The translations under genes and the position numbers were made by a program. A stretch of DNA of 64,000 nucleotides from NCBI GenBank assembly GCA_028023455.1, contig JAQFVV010006700.1, forward strand, positions 308,001 to 372,000, in the 5' to 3' direction. Shown here in pieces: positions 12,629 through 23,479 of the stretch. The first letter of the stretch is position 1; the number at the start of each line of letters is the position of its first letter. The notes beneath the pieces are model-generated. The model searched no databases. It was not told where the DNA came from and saw nothing but the letters and a program-made list of their open reading frames with translations. This DNA comes from Epiperipatus broadwayi. Lineage: Eukaryota; Onychophora; Udeonychophora; Euonychophora; Peripatidae.

Positions 12629-12674
12629 TAACTGCTTATAGGTTTCTTTTTTAACTGCTTATAGGTTTCTTTTT
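12629..12674. repeat. 23-bp tandem duplication at the 5' edge of the F-box gene
   Basis: Two identical copies of a 23-bp unit (TAACTGCTTATAGG followed by TTTCTTTTT) lie side by side, starting 9 bp upstream of the F-box start codon on the minus strand. A poly-A run follows (12675-12690). They lie in the 5' untranslated or promoter region. No TATA box or other promoter motif is distinct enough from the AT-rich background to be called. Confidence 0.8.
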
Positions 12675-12689
12675 TAAAAAAAAAAAAAA

Positions 12690-14300
12690 AGCAAACGCAT
12701 TAGAAAAAATAAAAATTCGTTTGACTCACGATTATTTTATAAATATAAAATGTTTTGTCATGATATTAATAATTTATTATTATAATCCTAGAGAAATCTT
12801 ATGAAGAATAAATTGAATCAAAGTACATTCTGTAGTTCATTGATTAAACAAATAAAATAATACGGTCTACATTGGAAAACTAAGAAAAGTAAATAAAAAA
12901 GAATTTAAAGGTTTAAAATATTTCGATTTTTATTTAACGACCGATAACGTTTGAGCATATTGCATACATTCTATCACGCTTTTATCTGTATTTAATATTA
13001 ATACAGTATTAAAGTTCTTTTTTTCGTCTTATTAAATTAAATTGTTGTGTTTGTAAATCGAATTTTTTACCTGCATTTTCTAAAATAATTTAGCTTATTA
13101 AGTCGATACTAATTTCTTTTTAATGATTTTTACCAGGTTTTTTCCATCTAAGTTTCTATGCTTTCTAAGAAATTGATTTTTTGCGTAGCAGATTATAGTC
13201 TACTTTTTTTGTTAATGATTACAGTAAAATCATGGGAGTTATAAATTTAATCAATTTATAAAATAATTTAATGTACTCTATTTAGAATAATAAAATCAGT
13301 GAATTACCATAACTGCATAGTTGTGATAATTTAAAGGGGTTCGATCTTGATTTTTAAAAATTTCAAAGAAAATTGTTATTTCTGGCAAACTATCTCACAT
13401 GGCTGATCAAGTTAACAATTTATTATTTGTCACTAAATAGATATGTAACCTTTTTTAGCTTTAAAGATAAATCAAGGATGAAAAAAACTTAAATTTTCAC
13501 AACCTAGCAATTTACAAATCTGGAGAGTATGAAAGACTATTTATTTAGGCTCATTTGCCCATAATACTTTTTAATTATTATATGATGGAATATTGGCCAA
13601 TATAATGTTATTGTTTAGGCCAGGATAGAGTAACAAACTCAAAAACAGAAGGTTCCTGAATTGAGATTCAATTGAATGTCACATTGTAGGCATTTGACAT
13701 TTAATATATATATATAAATATTCATTTTTATTGGCATATGAAAAACCTGTATAATTCTTCTGCTTAGAAATCATCTTTCTTGCATCTTCAGAGGGTCTTG
13801 AGAATTAGCTTTAACAATTAATCCATCCATATACTGCATTTTACTTTTTAAAAAAACTCATAATAGGATATGCTTATTTGTATAATGATTGAATCCAGAA
13901 AATTGATTTCCATCCAACTAATAGAACTGGAAAAAAAAAACAAATTGAAAAATTAAATTTTAATCAATCCAGTTATCAGACTACAAACAAAGTATTCAGT
14001 AAACTAAATCAATTAAAGGAACAGGATCAAAATTGAATTTTATAAATATGTATTATAGAAGTATATCTTTAGAAATTCATTATCATGCCATGCAATCAAA
14101 TGTATATATTTAAACCATGAAACAACACAATTGAAATGAATATTACACTGCAATAATCAAGCAACTAACAAACCACTGAGTTGAGCCTTTTGCTATTGAC
14201 CATTCAGTTTTTGAATATTTTCATAACTGATTGCTCTTGTGCTTTAAGTACTTCCACAGTTGTTAAACAGTTTATCTAAAAAACAAATAGTAATATTTTT
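12690..14300. other. AT-rich sequence, no gene seen
   Basis: This is the region upstream of the F-box gene. Apart from the SINE-like fragment at 13.6 kb I see no open frame, repeat or RNA gene. Confidence 0.5.
13620..13695 (+). repeat. SINE-like repeat fragment
   Basis: This short piece has AACTCAAAAACAGAAGGTTC, then CTGAATTGAGATTCAATTGAATGTCA, matching the B-box-like centre of the copies at 0.75 and 55.5 kb. It is too short to classify alone. Confidence 0.3.
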
Positions 14301-14420
14301 ATATTAATTTAATAATTGACTCTTTATAGATATATAGAATAAATGAATTCAGAATAATATATATTAATTTAATAATTGACTCTTTATAGATATATAGAAT
14401 AAATGAATTCAGAATAATAT
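14301..14420. repeat. Perfect 60-bp tandem duplication
   Basis: Positions 14301-14360 and 14361-14420 are identical over all 60 bases (unit begins ATATTAATTTAATAATTGAC). In such a decayed neighbourhood perfect identity implies a recent duplication or an assembly artefact. Confidence 0.97.
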
Positions 14421-14459
14421 ATGATAAATAAGTCCAATATAATGTAAATATGATATTAA

Positions 14460-15536
14460 TCCTTTAGATGTGCGCACCGCTTGATGGCATTGTTTATGTG
14501 TAAAATCACAAAAATGCCATTTAAGCAGCGCAGACAAGTAGTTATGTCTAATACATCCCGTATGTTGTATTAGACATAGCAGGCCACCTTATAGGCATTG
14601 CTTTGTGCTTCGCAAATCACTTTATGCCCATTTTTACTCATAACATTTTGCTGCCATCTTATGTGTGGGTGTGTATATTTTAAGTGTTTGAAAGGTTTTA
14701 CTTTGAATTTTTTTTTTTTTTTTTTGGAAAATGGAAATCATGCAATTTGACTAAGATGAAATTGTCCCAAAGTTAAGGCCATCCTGGAGACAAATTTGAA
14801 GTTGACAAGCATAGTCCAAAGGTTGAGAGGAGGTCACACATAAAGTAACGTCTTTGTGATAAAAAGTTGAGGCCAAAAAATGGTACATTTTAGCAACCAT
14901 ATCATCTGCTTGAAACATTTGCCATCATTAGTGGAGCTGCAAACAGTTGACAGTAGAAGGTGTCACTTACAGCTGGACTTATCCAAGAATGTTGTATTGT
15001 ATTGAACACAAGGACTGCATAAGCTGTACCGTGACAGCTTGGAAGCCAGACCTTTCCGTCAAATGCAGTGGGCCCAGTTTGATTGTTGAGGTCACTTGAA
15101 ATTTGTTTCATGTTTTCATTAATAAAAAACCAAATGACTTTTCATTGCTGATTTTGTGTATATATGTGTGTGTGTTTCTGTATTATAAAAAAATAATGTG
15201 TTTTATAAAGATAAAAAAATGTTAAAAACAAAAACAATTTGTGTCATATTTTGATTAATTAAAAAAAACACTTCATTGCTGTTTTTCCTTTTATATATGT
15301 GTGTGTGTGTCTCGATTATGAAAAAACACTTTTAAAAAGGTAAAATAACATTAAGACAAAAACAATTACAAAAAAAAATAATAAAAATAAGAAATTATAA
15401 AAAAATACATCTTGTTAAAACAAAAAAATTAAAAAACATAATAAAATTAAGAAATCCTAAAAAAGACGCCCGGTAACATTACATTTTATATCATTTTGCA
15501 AAATAATGCCATCAAGCGGCATGCATGTCTAAAGGA
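14460..15536. mobile_element. TTAA-flanked TIR transposon (piggyBac-type), 1.08 kb
   Basis: The element starts TCCTTTAGA and ends TCTAAAGGA and is bounded on both sides by TTAA (14456-14459, 15537-15540). The terminal inverted repeats run about 35 bp and share CCGCTTGATGGCAT. TTAA target duplications with such ends are the hallmark of the piggyBac superfamily. Inside is a subterminal palindrome built on GTCTAATACA/TGTATTAGAC (about 14547-14578). A local region of higher GC lies at 14.75-15.11 kb. No transposase motif could be read in any frame, so I regard it as non-autonomous or decayed. Confidence 0.8.
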
Positions 15537-15717
15537 TTAATACTGTAAATATCATATCCAATTACATTGTAATATAGGTGTTCCAGATGTCCCATATATA
15601 CAGGACTATCCTATATTTTACTTTTAAGTACAACCAAGTGTATCATATTCTAATGAAAAGATAAAAGTATAAATATTGTTAGGCAATTATTTTCAATATT
15701 CTAACTGAAAAAAATCT

Positions 15718-15866
15718 GAAGCCTTTATCTATGATGGTCCCCATCAACAGACTAGTTTCGAGCTATGGTTCTCATCAGTGAGGAGCTAGGACATTAGCTC
15801 CTCACTGACGAAAGTCATAGCTCAAAACCAGTCTGGGGATGAGGACCATCATAGATAAAGGCTTTA
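15718..15866. ncRNA. 149-bp palindrome with hammerhead-like cores on both strands
   Basis: The two arms (15718-15788 and 15795-15866) are inverted copies around a GGAGCT...AGCTCC centre. The minus strand has CTGATGA (15778-15772), a stem-II-like segment ending GCTC and GAAA (15759-15756). The plus strand has the mutated CTGACGA (15805-15811) and AAAA. The arms reconstruct a stem II of GAGC-CATA-GCTC, as in a hammerhead. CCTCA before the core can pair with TGAGG at 15839-15843. The cleavage dinucleotide is not convincing. It resembles the segment at 28.13-28.20 kb. It is probably an inverted pair of terminal pieces of a Penelope-like family. Confidence 0.5.
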
Positions 15867-16082
15867 GGTATTTTCTCTTGTAGCATTTCTAATAAAAAAT
15901 AAAATAAATAAGCTTGTTTAGAGCTATTAGCAAGCTCTTTATTTATTACATATTGGTAATGCAAGCTATATTGGTCATGTAAACCCATAATCTATTTTTA
16001 TTATTGGATATAAATATTTTAGACATGTCCACTGAAGCTTTTTTAATAGTCTATGCAAAATGTAATTTTATTTGCTCATTCC

Positions 16083-16096
16083 TGGGGGGGGGGGGG
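16083..16096 (+). repeat. Poly-G tract
   Basis: A run of 14 G in an AT-rich setting. Similar runs lie at 30349-30360 (G), 59399-59407 (G) and 1565-1574 (C). Confidence 0.95.
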
Positions 16097-16636
16097 CAAA
16101 ATTTAAAATGAAATATAATGTAATTGTTGTATATATTAAGGGTTAATATATATATTTTTAGTTAGAATTTTATGTTCTATTTAGCAAAATCAAGTTAAAT
16201 CTCCAAGTACATTTAAAACAATTTTTTATTGAATATATAATTCTTTAATAAGATAGCAAATCTTCAAACTTTAATTGACAAGCTTCAATCTTCACCACTC
16301 TCCAACTCTTCAGCCATTCATATCATTGAAAATCTGAGGATGAATTGCTCAAAGTCCTTATTAATGCCAATATTATTGGATCTTAGGTTAATCTGATCCC
16401 TCATACATAGGACCTTATATATAGAGCTCACAAAACAGAACTCTTAGCAAGATTTCTGCTACTGGTGTCATATTGGCATCAGCATGGGATTTGGGGATTC
16501 TATCATCAGATTTTCAATGGTATGGATGGCTGAAGAGTTGGGAGGTTGGAGTAGGTTGAAGCCTGTCCATTAGTGTGTAAGGATTTTTGATATCTTAATA
16601 TAAATTTAGCACTGATTATATATATGTATGAGAGAT

Positions 16637-16697
16637 GGTAATCTGGACCAACTGATGAGTGCTGGTTTAGCCCGAAATACATATATTGGTGATTATT
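16637..16697 (+). ncRNA. Type I hammerhead ribozyme
   Basis: All core parts are present in order. Stem I strand TAATC...CCAA (16639-16643, 16648-16651) is followed by CTGATGA (16652-16658). Stem II is GTGCT/AGCCC (16659-16663 with 16669-16673, one T-C mismatch) with loop GGTTT. GAAA (16674-16677) follows. Stem III is minimal, A-U and U-A with a 4-nt loop (16677-16684). The cleavage step is UA (16684-16685), then stem I returns as TTGG (16686-16689) and GATTA (16691-16695). The stem I halves are separated by an internal loop (TGGA/T), where tertiary contacts would form. A very short stem III is typical of Penelope-like-element and retrozyme hammerheads. Cleavage would fall after A16685. Confidence 0.72.
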
Positions 16698-16971
16698 TAC
16701 ATTTTCTGCATGTGTGTGGTCATGTGTATCAGTAATATAAGATAGTGTGGATAGTGAAGTGGTTTGAAAGTCAGTTCAAATCTCCTATATTTACAATTAG
16801 GCTACAGATTTAAGAGTGTCTGGTATTTCAAATCTTATTTAAATATATGTATATTTATATTAAACATAATGTAATTTGTAAGGCAATTGAATTCAGACTT
16901 TCAAGCTCCATACAACTATCCAATCCATCTTATACAACTAATACACATGATCACATATATGTGAAAAAGAT

Positions 16972-17034
16972 AAATGATCTCCAATATACATATTTTTTGC
17001 TGAACTAGCACTCATCAATTGTTCCAGATCACCA
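16972..17034 (-). ncRNA. Second hammerhead copy, mutated core
   Basis: This is an inverted copy of the ribozyme at 16637-16697. The core CTGATGA has become TTGATGA (17018-17012) and GAAA has become AAAA, so activity is unlikely. Stem I is still paired: TGATC (17031-17027) with GATCA (16979-16975), where the other copy has TAATC/GATTA. Both sides changed together, which supports the fold. Confidence 0.6.
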
Positions 17035-17574
17035 TCTTTCATACATATATACAATCAGTACTCAGTTTATATTAGGATAGCAAATCTCCAAACTTTAATG
17101 GACAAGTTTCAATCTTCACCACTCTCCATCTTTCATATTATGTCATATGCTTCTTTTGCTTATGCCTAGAGTCAATTTTGCTAATGCTTTTGGATTTAGT
17201 TAATATAATTATTGGTGTCTACTTGCATTTGTAAAACCAATTTATAATGAGTAGCAATTGTTTTTGTCTTGATATTATTTTCATAAACATATTTTCATAA
17301 TCAGTCATTAAGATCTAATTATAACGTAAATGCCTCTCCCATTGTTTATGCCTATTTGTAGAATTCTCAATGGCAAAAGCCTTAAACCAAAAATTAATTT
17401 GAGGATGTAAATATTTATTTATGGTCTATTGACTATTCAAACTTATAGTAAATGTCTCTGGAGTAGAATGAATAGAACTGTAAAATTAATGGTAAGAAAG
17501 TTTTTTATAAATGTAATGGAGAAGAAAGAATCAAAAGAATTTACAAAAGAGTAGTTAGGAAAGAAGAAATCGTT

Positions 17575-18240
17575 AAAATTGGGTATTTGAATATGCAAGG
17601 TGGTAGGAGACCAGAAAACTGGCTGGAATTAAACAAAGCAATTGAAAATGAAGAACTTGAGGTATTAGCAGTAATGGAAACACATCTAAGAAAAAAAGAA
17701 CCTATTATGGAAGATTTGGTATGGCAGGATATAAATAGAAAAGAAAAAAAAGGGTGGTGGTATAGGTGTTATATCAAAAAAATATTTAAATACTGTTAAA
17801 TGTCAAGAACATTTGTGGTTTGAAATAAGGTTGGGTAGACAAGAATGAATGGTGGCTATAGCTATAATGGAGTGAAACAGTAGCATATATGAATGCTTAA
17901 TTAAGGATATACAGAGTTTTAAAGAAAAGGGGAAGAGAATAATAGTTATAGGGGATATGAATGGACATATTGAAGAAATTGATGATGTAGACAATAAGAA
18001 TGGTCAGTAGTTGAAGGAATTTTGTCAGAGAGTGAATTTGAGCATTAGGAATTTATCAAATATTTATAAGAGACAATACACATGGTCTAGGAATAATATA
18101 TTTCACACAATAGATTAGATTATGTATTGGCAGTGAAAGAGGGAATGAATAAAAATGAAAAATTAAGGTGTTTGATAATGAAGAGAGTGTATGTAATAGT
18201 GATCATAACTTCATTGTAATAGAAATAGTTAGTAATGTGA
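17575..18240 (+). pseudogene. LINE apurinic-like endonuclease domain
   Basis: The frame opening at about 17575 reads IGYLNMQGGRRPENW, the start of an EEP-family nuclease, followed by the ETHL box near 17677-17690. After a frameshift, IVIGDMNGHIEEID (about 17943-17985) gives the GD.N motif. SDHNFIVIEI (about 18198-18228) gives the catalytic SDH. All four hallmark blocks of the target-nicking nuclease are present but spread over three frames. Such a domain nicks genomic DNA to prime reverse transcription. Confidence 0.8.
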
Positions 18241-19790
18241 TGGAGAATAGAAATAAAAGTAGAAACAATAGTGAAAGATGTGGATGGAGAATGAATGATA
18301 ATAATAAGTTGGAAGAGTCTAAAATACAAGTTGAAGAAACCATGGAACAGTTGGTTGGGGGTGAGTATGAGGACTGGTGTGATGAAATAGAAAAAGTGGC
18401 AAATAGGGTTTTAATTGAGAATAGGCAGAAGAATAAAAGTAATAAAATGAGAGTTAGTAAAAGTGTAAAAGAGAGGAAAGAAGCATGTAAAGAATATAAG
18501 TATGTTATTAAGAATAAAGAAAGTGAAAAATATATTAATGCTAAATGGGAAAAGTACTTAGAAAGGAAGAAGTTGACTAAAATAGATAATTACAGAGAGA
18601 GAATGAAGTTAAATAAAAAATTGTTGGAGGATATTAATAAAAGTGGAAGAGATGGAGGTAAAGAAATTTGGAATTACATTAAAAGGAGAAATATAGGAGA
18701 AAGAGAAAGATAGTATTACTAGATGATGAGGGAATAGTGTAGCTCTAGAGAAGAGTTAGAGATAATCTTAAATAGATATGTAATGGATATAGAAAAGATG
18801 TTAGATGTGAAGGACTTATTGATAGAAAACATGAAAGCATTTAGTAATGGGAATATTACATTTACAAAAAATGAATTTAATGAGGCAGGGAAGAAATTGA
18901 AAAGTGGAAAGACAAGAGATTTATATGGATGGGCAGCAGGGATGGTAATGAATTTAGGGCATAGAGCAAAAGTAAAGCTATTATATTTTAATAAGATGGC
19001 ACAGAAGAGTTTTTCCGGGTAGTTGGAGTAATACAGGAGTAAGATTATTATTTAAAGGAAAGGGTAAGGATCTTAAAAAGTTAAATAATTATAGACCAAT
19101 AGTAGTAACATCAGTTTCATATAAAGTTTTCTCATATATGGTAGCTGGAAGAGTTGTAAAATGGATGGAAAAGAATAATATAGTGGGGGAAATACAAGGA
19201 GGTTTTAGGTCAGACAGGTGTATAGGAGATAGTTTATTTGTAGTTACACAACATATGGATATGAGTAGGAATTCAGGTAGATCATTATATATGAGTTTTA
19301 TAGATATAGAGAAGGCATATGATAGAGTAAATAGAAATAAATTATGAGTAAGTTTCACAAATTTGAGAATGGATGAAGCTTTAGTAAATATTATTAAGAA
19401 AATTATATGAAAATAACTACTATACTTATCAATTAGGGGATATAGAATCAGTTAAAGTTAAAAATGGGGTGGGACTAAGGCAAGGATGACCTATATCACC
19501 TATTTTGTTTCTGTTGTATTTGAGTGAAATGGAAAAATAGAAAGACTAGGAAAATGGATAGAGATACCATTAATAGGTGACAAGGGATTATATACTTTGT
19601 CAGGTTTTTTTGCAGATATCTTTTTGTGTGCAGAAAGAAGAGAAGATATGGAAGTTATGCTGAGAACATGTGCAATGGTGGATAAACAGATGGGGATTAA
19701 ATTTAGTGAAGAAAAATCAAATATAATGATGATTAATATTGAGGAAAGAGAAGATGTAGTTAATGGTGGTGGATAGATATAGTTACTTGG
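18168..19790 (+). pseudogene. LINE linker and reverse transcriptase domain
   Basis: A lysine-rich linker is open to 18713. RT motifs follow: NNYRPIVVTS (about 19084), IQGGFRSDRC (about 19193-19222), FIDIEKAYDRVNR (about 19296-19335), LRQG-PISPILF (about 19477-19510, with a stop replacing the usual Cys) and FFADIFLC (about 19609-19632). In the last, the usual YADD box reads FADI, so the second catalytic Asp is lost. The thumb segment continues as GIKFSEEKSNIM. Stops at several points make this copy non-functional. Confidence 0.82.
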
Positions 19791-20225
19791 GAATCTTCTT
19801 AAGTAATCGGAAAATTGCTTGGATGAATGGGAGAAAAAATTGACAAATGAGGCAAAGAAAAGAAAGGGTTTGATAAAGAAATTAACAGTGTTTTCATATA
19901 ATAAATATGATGTAGCTAGAATTGTATGGAAGAGAGTTGCAATAGCAGAGTTAACATGTGGTAATGATGTATTATGTTTTAGTAAAGAATATTAGATTAC
20001 TTAGAAAAAGTACAAAGGGAGACATGCATTAGATGCAAAAGTGTGGACAGCAAAGATGGCAATTCAAGGAGAAATGGGATGGTCAAGTTTTTATATGAGA
20101 GATGCCAAAAGTAAAATGAAAATGTTTGGTAGGTTACACATTTTATGGATAATAAAAGAATAGCCAAAATATTATTTTATTGGGTTGCAAGTAAAGGTCA
20201 GGCAACAAGATAGGCAAGAAAGGTA

Positions 20226-20620
20226 ATGCAGTATGCAAAAGATTTGGATAAAGAATTTATATCAGTATACTTGTACAAAAGGTGGAATGATTGTGTTAGG
20301 AGGATTGTTGAGTGTTATAATGATAAGAAATGGGATAAAAGAATAGATGCATTAATAAAGAATAGGGAGTTGGAGAGATGGAGGATTAGTATGGAGAGTA
20401 AAAAGCGTTTAAATACATATAGAAATAAATGGAACATTGGGTATGAGTTAATATATGATAATAGCAAGGAAAGTAGTTTATTGTTTTGAAGGGATCTTTA
20501 GCAACCAGAGAATATACATGTAAATGGAAAGATATGTGATTTAGTCTGCAAATTGTGTAAGGAAGGCATAGAAAATATTAGGCATCTATTGATTGAATGT
20601 AAATGCTTGAAAACAGAAAG
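20226..20620 (+). pseudogene. LINE C-terminal region with CCHC finger
   Basis: A charged open stretch (20226-20489) is followed, after a stop, by a C-x2-C-x8-H-x4-C finger (Cys codons 20547, 20556 and 20598, His codon 20583), typical of the C-terminus of several LINE clades and thought to bind nucleic acid. Confidence 0.7.
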
Positions 20621-20889
20621 GGTACATATAATGAAATAATGGATCAATAAATATGAACAAAGTGATTATACCAAAAGTGGGTTATTGGTTTCTATGCTGG
20701 GTTTGGGAAAAGATAAAAGGAGATTTAGATATAAAGGCCATAGAGTTGACAAAAATTATGTTGTGGAAATGGGATGGAGCAGATTATGGATGGGAAGGGG
20801 AAGTACACCACATCACTATTCCTGAAAACATGTTGAATGTAAATGGAGAAACTTAAATGATGTTTTTTATACTGTATATTATTTTATAA

Positions 20890-22845
20890 TAATTTAATAA
20901 ACTTTTTGATATTGTAAATTTTATCTCAAATTAAGCCTCTTCCAGAGACTTAAATTTTATATTTATTCATGAGTTTTTGTTTAGTTCATTGATTTATGAT
21001 CATTGTGATCGCTTCCTCATGAACAATTATTATCATTCAAAGCTTCAGAAGAAAAAGAAAGACAAAAATAAAAAGTTAGAAAGCAAACAAAAATGGGGAA
21101 AAGATTCAAATCAGATTAGCTGTGTAATTAAAGGACAGAAATGTGTTTGCAGACATTGAATACCATTGTCATAGTTAATATAGAAAGATAACTGATGGTA
21201 TGAGAAACTTTAACTGGGCATGCCAATAAGGTAATGGAAATATTTTTGATATTTACATATATAAAAACTATATAGTTATAATAACAAAAACAAATGACAA
21301 AATGATATTTGCCTCAGAGGTCATATGATATTTGAGTAGAAAAATAATAAAGTTTCAATTCTTTTTTTTTTTTTCAGGATTTTCTTACTGCTGAGATTGG
21401 CTTCAACAAATGTCTTCTATATTTTTTTTATTTTTCTACCCATAACATCTGTTTTTAACAGATCATTTATTCTCATGATATTCACTAGTTCCACCATTTT
21501 TTTAGTCTTCCAATTTTCAATCAATAATCATCTGGTATTCTACTCTTATGTCATTCACTTCAATCTTTTCTATTCTATCTTTTTCTCCAATTTTGATCTT
21601 GCTGATCTCCAATAATCCATTTCTATTGCCAACAATCCATGTTTTTATCCCATATTATAATATACTTCATATTGGAGCAGTCTTTTCATCCCATGAATAT
21701 ATAAATTCTTGAGCATTTTTATTGTCTGCCTCATTTTATAAATTTTTTTTTCAGTTCTCTTTTTTTGAACATATTTTTTCCCCCAATGATTGATGCCAAA
21801 CATTGACAACCATCCATTTTATATTTTGTTTTACTGTTAATGGTTAATACGTCTTTTTTAAAATTCAACACCTTTTTATTATTGAATTCAACATGTCACC
21901 TCTGTATTAGACCATTCAACATATTTACACATACACATATATATAATTTTGATATAATCCTAATATATCATTGTAATATTAGTTATACATTATTAGTATA
22001 AAAAATTGATAGAAGATGGAAAAGTTTGAATTCTGTAAAAGGAAAAGATATAATTAAAAACATCAGTAAGCTGGATTGAGATATTAAACAGATATAACTT
22101 GAAAATAGTGATTTTATTGCAAATGGAGAGAGATAAAGAATTACAAAAAAATAAGTAGTAAATTGTTAATAAAGAAAATATATACATTGAAAAAAATCAA
22201 GAAAATATATTATTTGTACATAATTATTCTCTCACTAAATACTTTGGTTCATTTTCATTTAAGTTCTTTAATAACATTATTAATGATAATTTGGGCTTGC
22301 AATTATTCAATTTTTTTTCTATTTCTTTATTTTTTAGCATTTTTTTTTTTTCCTGTAGCAAAGTTTCATGTAGTGATTTGTACATCTGCTTGTGCCTTGC
22401 ATGTGACCTGGGATTTTAATTTGGGTTAGGTAAACCTTGAATTTTTTTCAGGTCACAAGCAGGCTACAATATTTTAACAAGAAGATGATTGTGAACAGTA
22501 AATTGGTAGCCAGCTATTCTTAGCTAGAGATTAAAGATATCAGGTTAGTGTGAGTTGATTAGATTAATACCAAAGAGGAGTAACTATAAAAGTAAAAAAT
22601 TCACTTGCAACATGATGTAGCTTTTACTATGGATGGAGACAACGTCATACTCCTGGAAATACTAAGGCTTTATTGTTTCATTAATTTTTTATATTACTAC
22701 ATTTTAAATTTTTATTATAAAATAATAAACTTTTGTAATATTAATACTTATCTTTTTTGAATTTTCTTTAAAAAAAAAAATAAAGTTGCTCCTGTAATTT
22801 ACATTTTTTTTTAAATTTTGTTTTAAAATATTTATCATAAATTAT
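20890..22845. other. AT-rich sequence, no gene seen
   Basis: Only short open frames with low-complexity content (poly-F, poly-I/Y translations of T-rich DNA) are found. No repeat or RNA gene was recognised. Confidence 0.5.
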
Positions 22846-22849
22846 ATCT

Positions 22850-23270
22850 TGACTGTAAATCGGATGAAATTACTTATAGAAATAAACTTGGAGTACTTTT
22901 ATTAGAAATAACTTACTATTTTTTAAAAAATGCTTATGTGTTTGAAATTTTTAATAGAGGCGTTTTACCAGTTTTTTCATATGGATCTGAGACTTGGGCA
23001 CTTAACAGCAGAGCAGTACAGAGACTGACTACTTAACTAAGTATTGAAATATATATGTTAGAAATAACAATAAGGGCTCAGAAATGAAATATGTGGATGA
23101 GAAAACAAATAGATATAATTGATATCACTGTCAGCATTAAGAAAGTAAAATAATGCCGGGTTGGACATACGGATAGAAAGATGATAATTGATGGACAAGT
23201 GAAGTCTTTTACTGGATCCTAAGAGTTTACAAAAGATCTAGAATGAAATCACATGTAAAATAGATGGATA
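22850..23270 (+). pseudogene. RTE-like LINE 3' fragment
   Basis: Translations in two frames give NKLGVLLLEI, then FNRGVLPVFSYGSETWALN and IRAQKWNM with an R-x-T/Q-I-x-DI segment. This pattern (NRCVLPVLTYGSETWTL, then a basic region with IR) is the conserved post-RT part of RTE-like LINEs widespread in invertebrates. It is homologous to the minus-strand copy inside 40.3-41.1 kb. The fragment has several stops. The neighbouring frame at 23264-23476 is probably unrelated. Confidence 0.65.
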
Positions 23271-23479
23271 CAGTCTGTAAGATTGCTGATGCAATACAGG
23301 CTATAAATCGCAGAAACGGAATTAAACTTAGATTTTTATCCTATAGCAGATCGATAATGGTTGAAAATAATAACGATAATTTATTTTTTACTTTTCATCC
23401 CCTAAAAAGAGAAAATAAATTATTGGAAAAGATGATTAACTATGAATGCTTTAGCAGTGAGATGTTTTTTTTGTAAATT

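Larger units (their letters stand above)
16250..17135. repeat. Inverted-repeat cluster carrying two hammerheads
   Basis: One unit (about 16500-16720, plus orientation) joins a GGCTGAAGAGTTGG...GGTTGAAGC segment to a hammerhead. The same unit recurs inverted at about 16960-17135. A third copy of its first part is inverted at 16255-16345. This arrangement of terminal pieces facing each other resembles the pseudo-LTRs of Penelope-like elements, but no RT or nuclease is found between 15.9 and 17.4 kb. Confidence 0.6.
17455..20880 (+). mobile_element. Non-LTR retrotransposon (LINE), one ORF2-like unit, broken
   Basis: Endonuclease, reverse transcriptase and a C-terminal CCHC finger occur in the standard order over about 3.4 kb on the plus strand, with many in-frame stops and single-base frameshifts. 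The coding strand is unusually A- and G-rich compared with its surroundings. The 3' end is put near 20.88 kb after an AT-rich tail with AATAA. No target duplication could be identified. The clade is not assigned. Motifs recall LINEs seen in arthropods. A 74-bp piece of the 3' part recurs at 34793-34866. Confidence 0.85.

Noticed and set aside
14902-15111. 69-codon minus-strand frame with a plausible-looking sequence inside the TTAA element
   Set aside because: It matches no transposase motif I know and there is no support for its start. It is kept only as part of the element.
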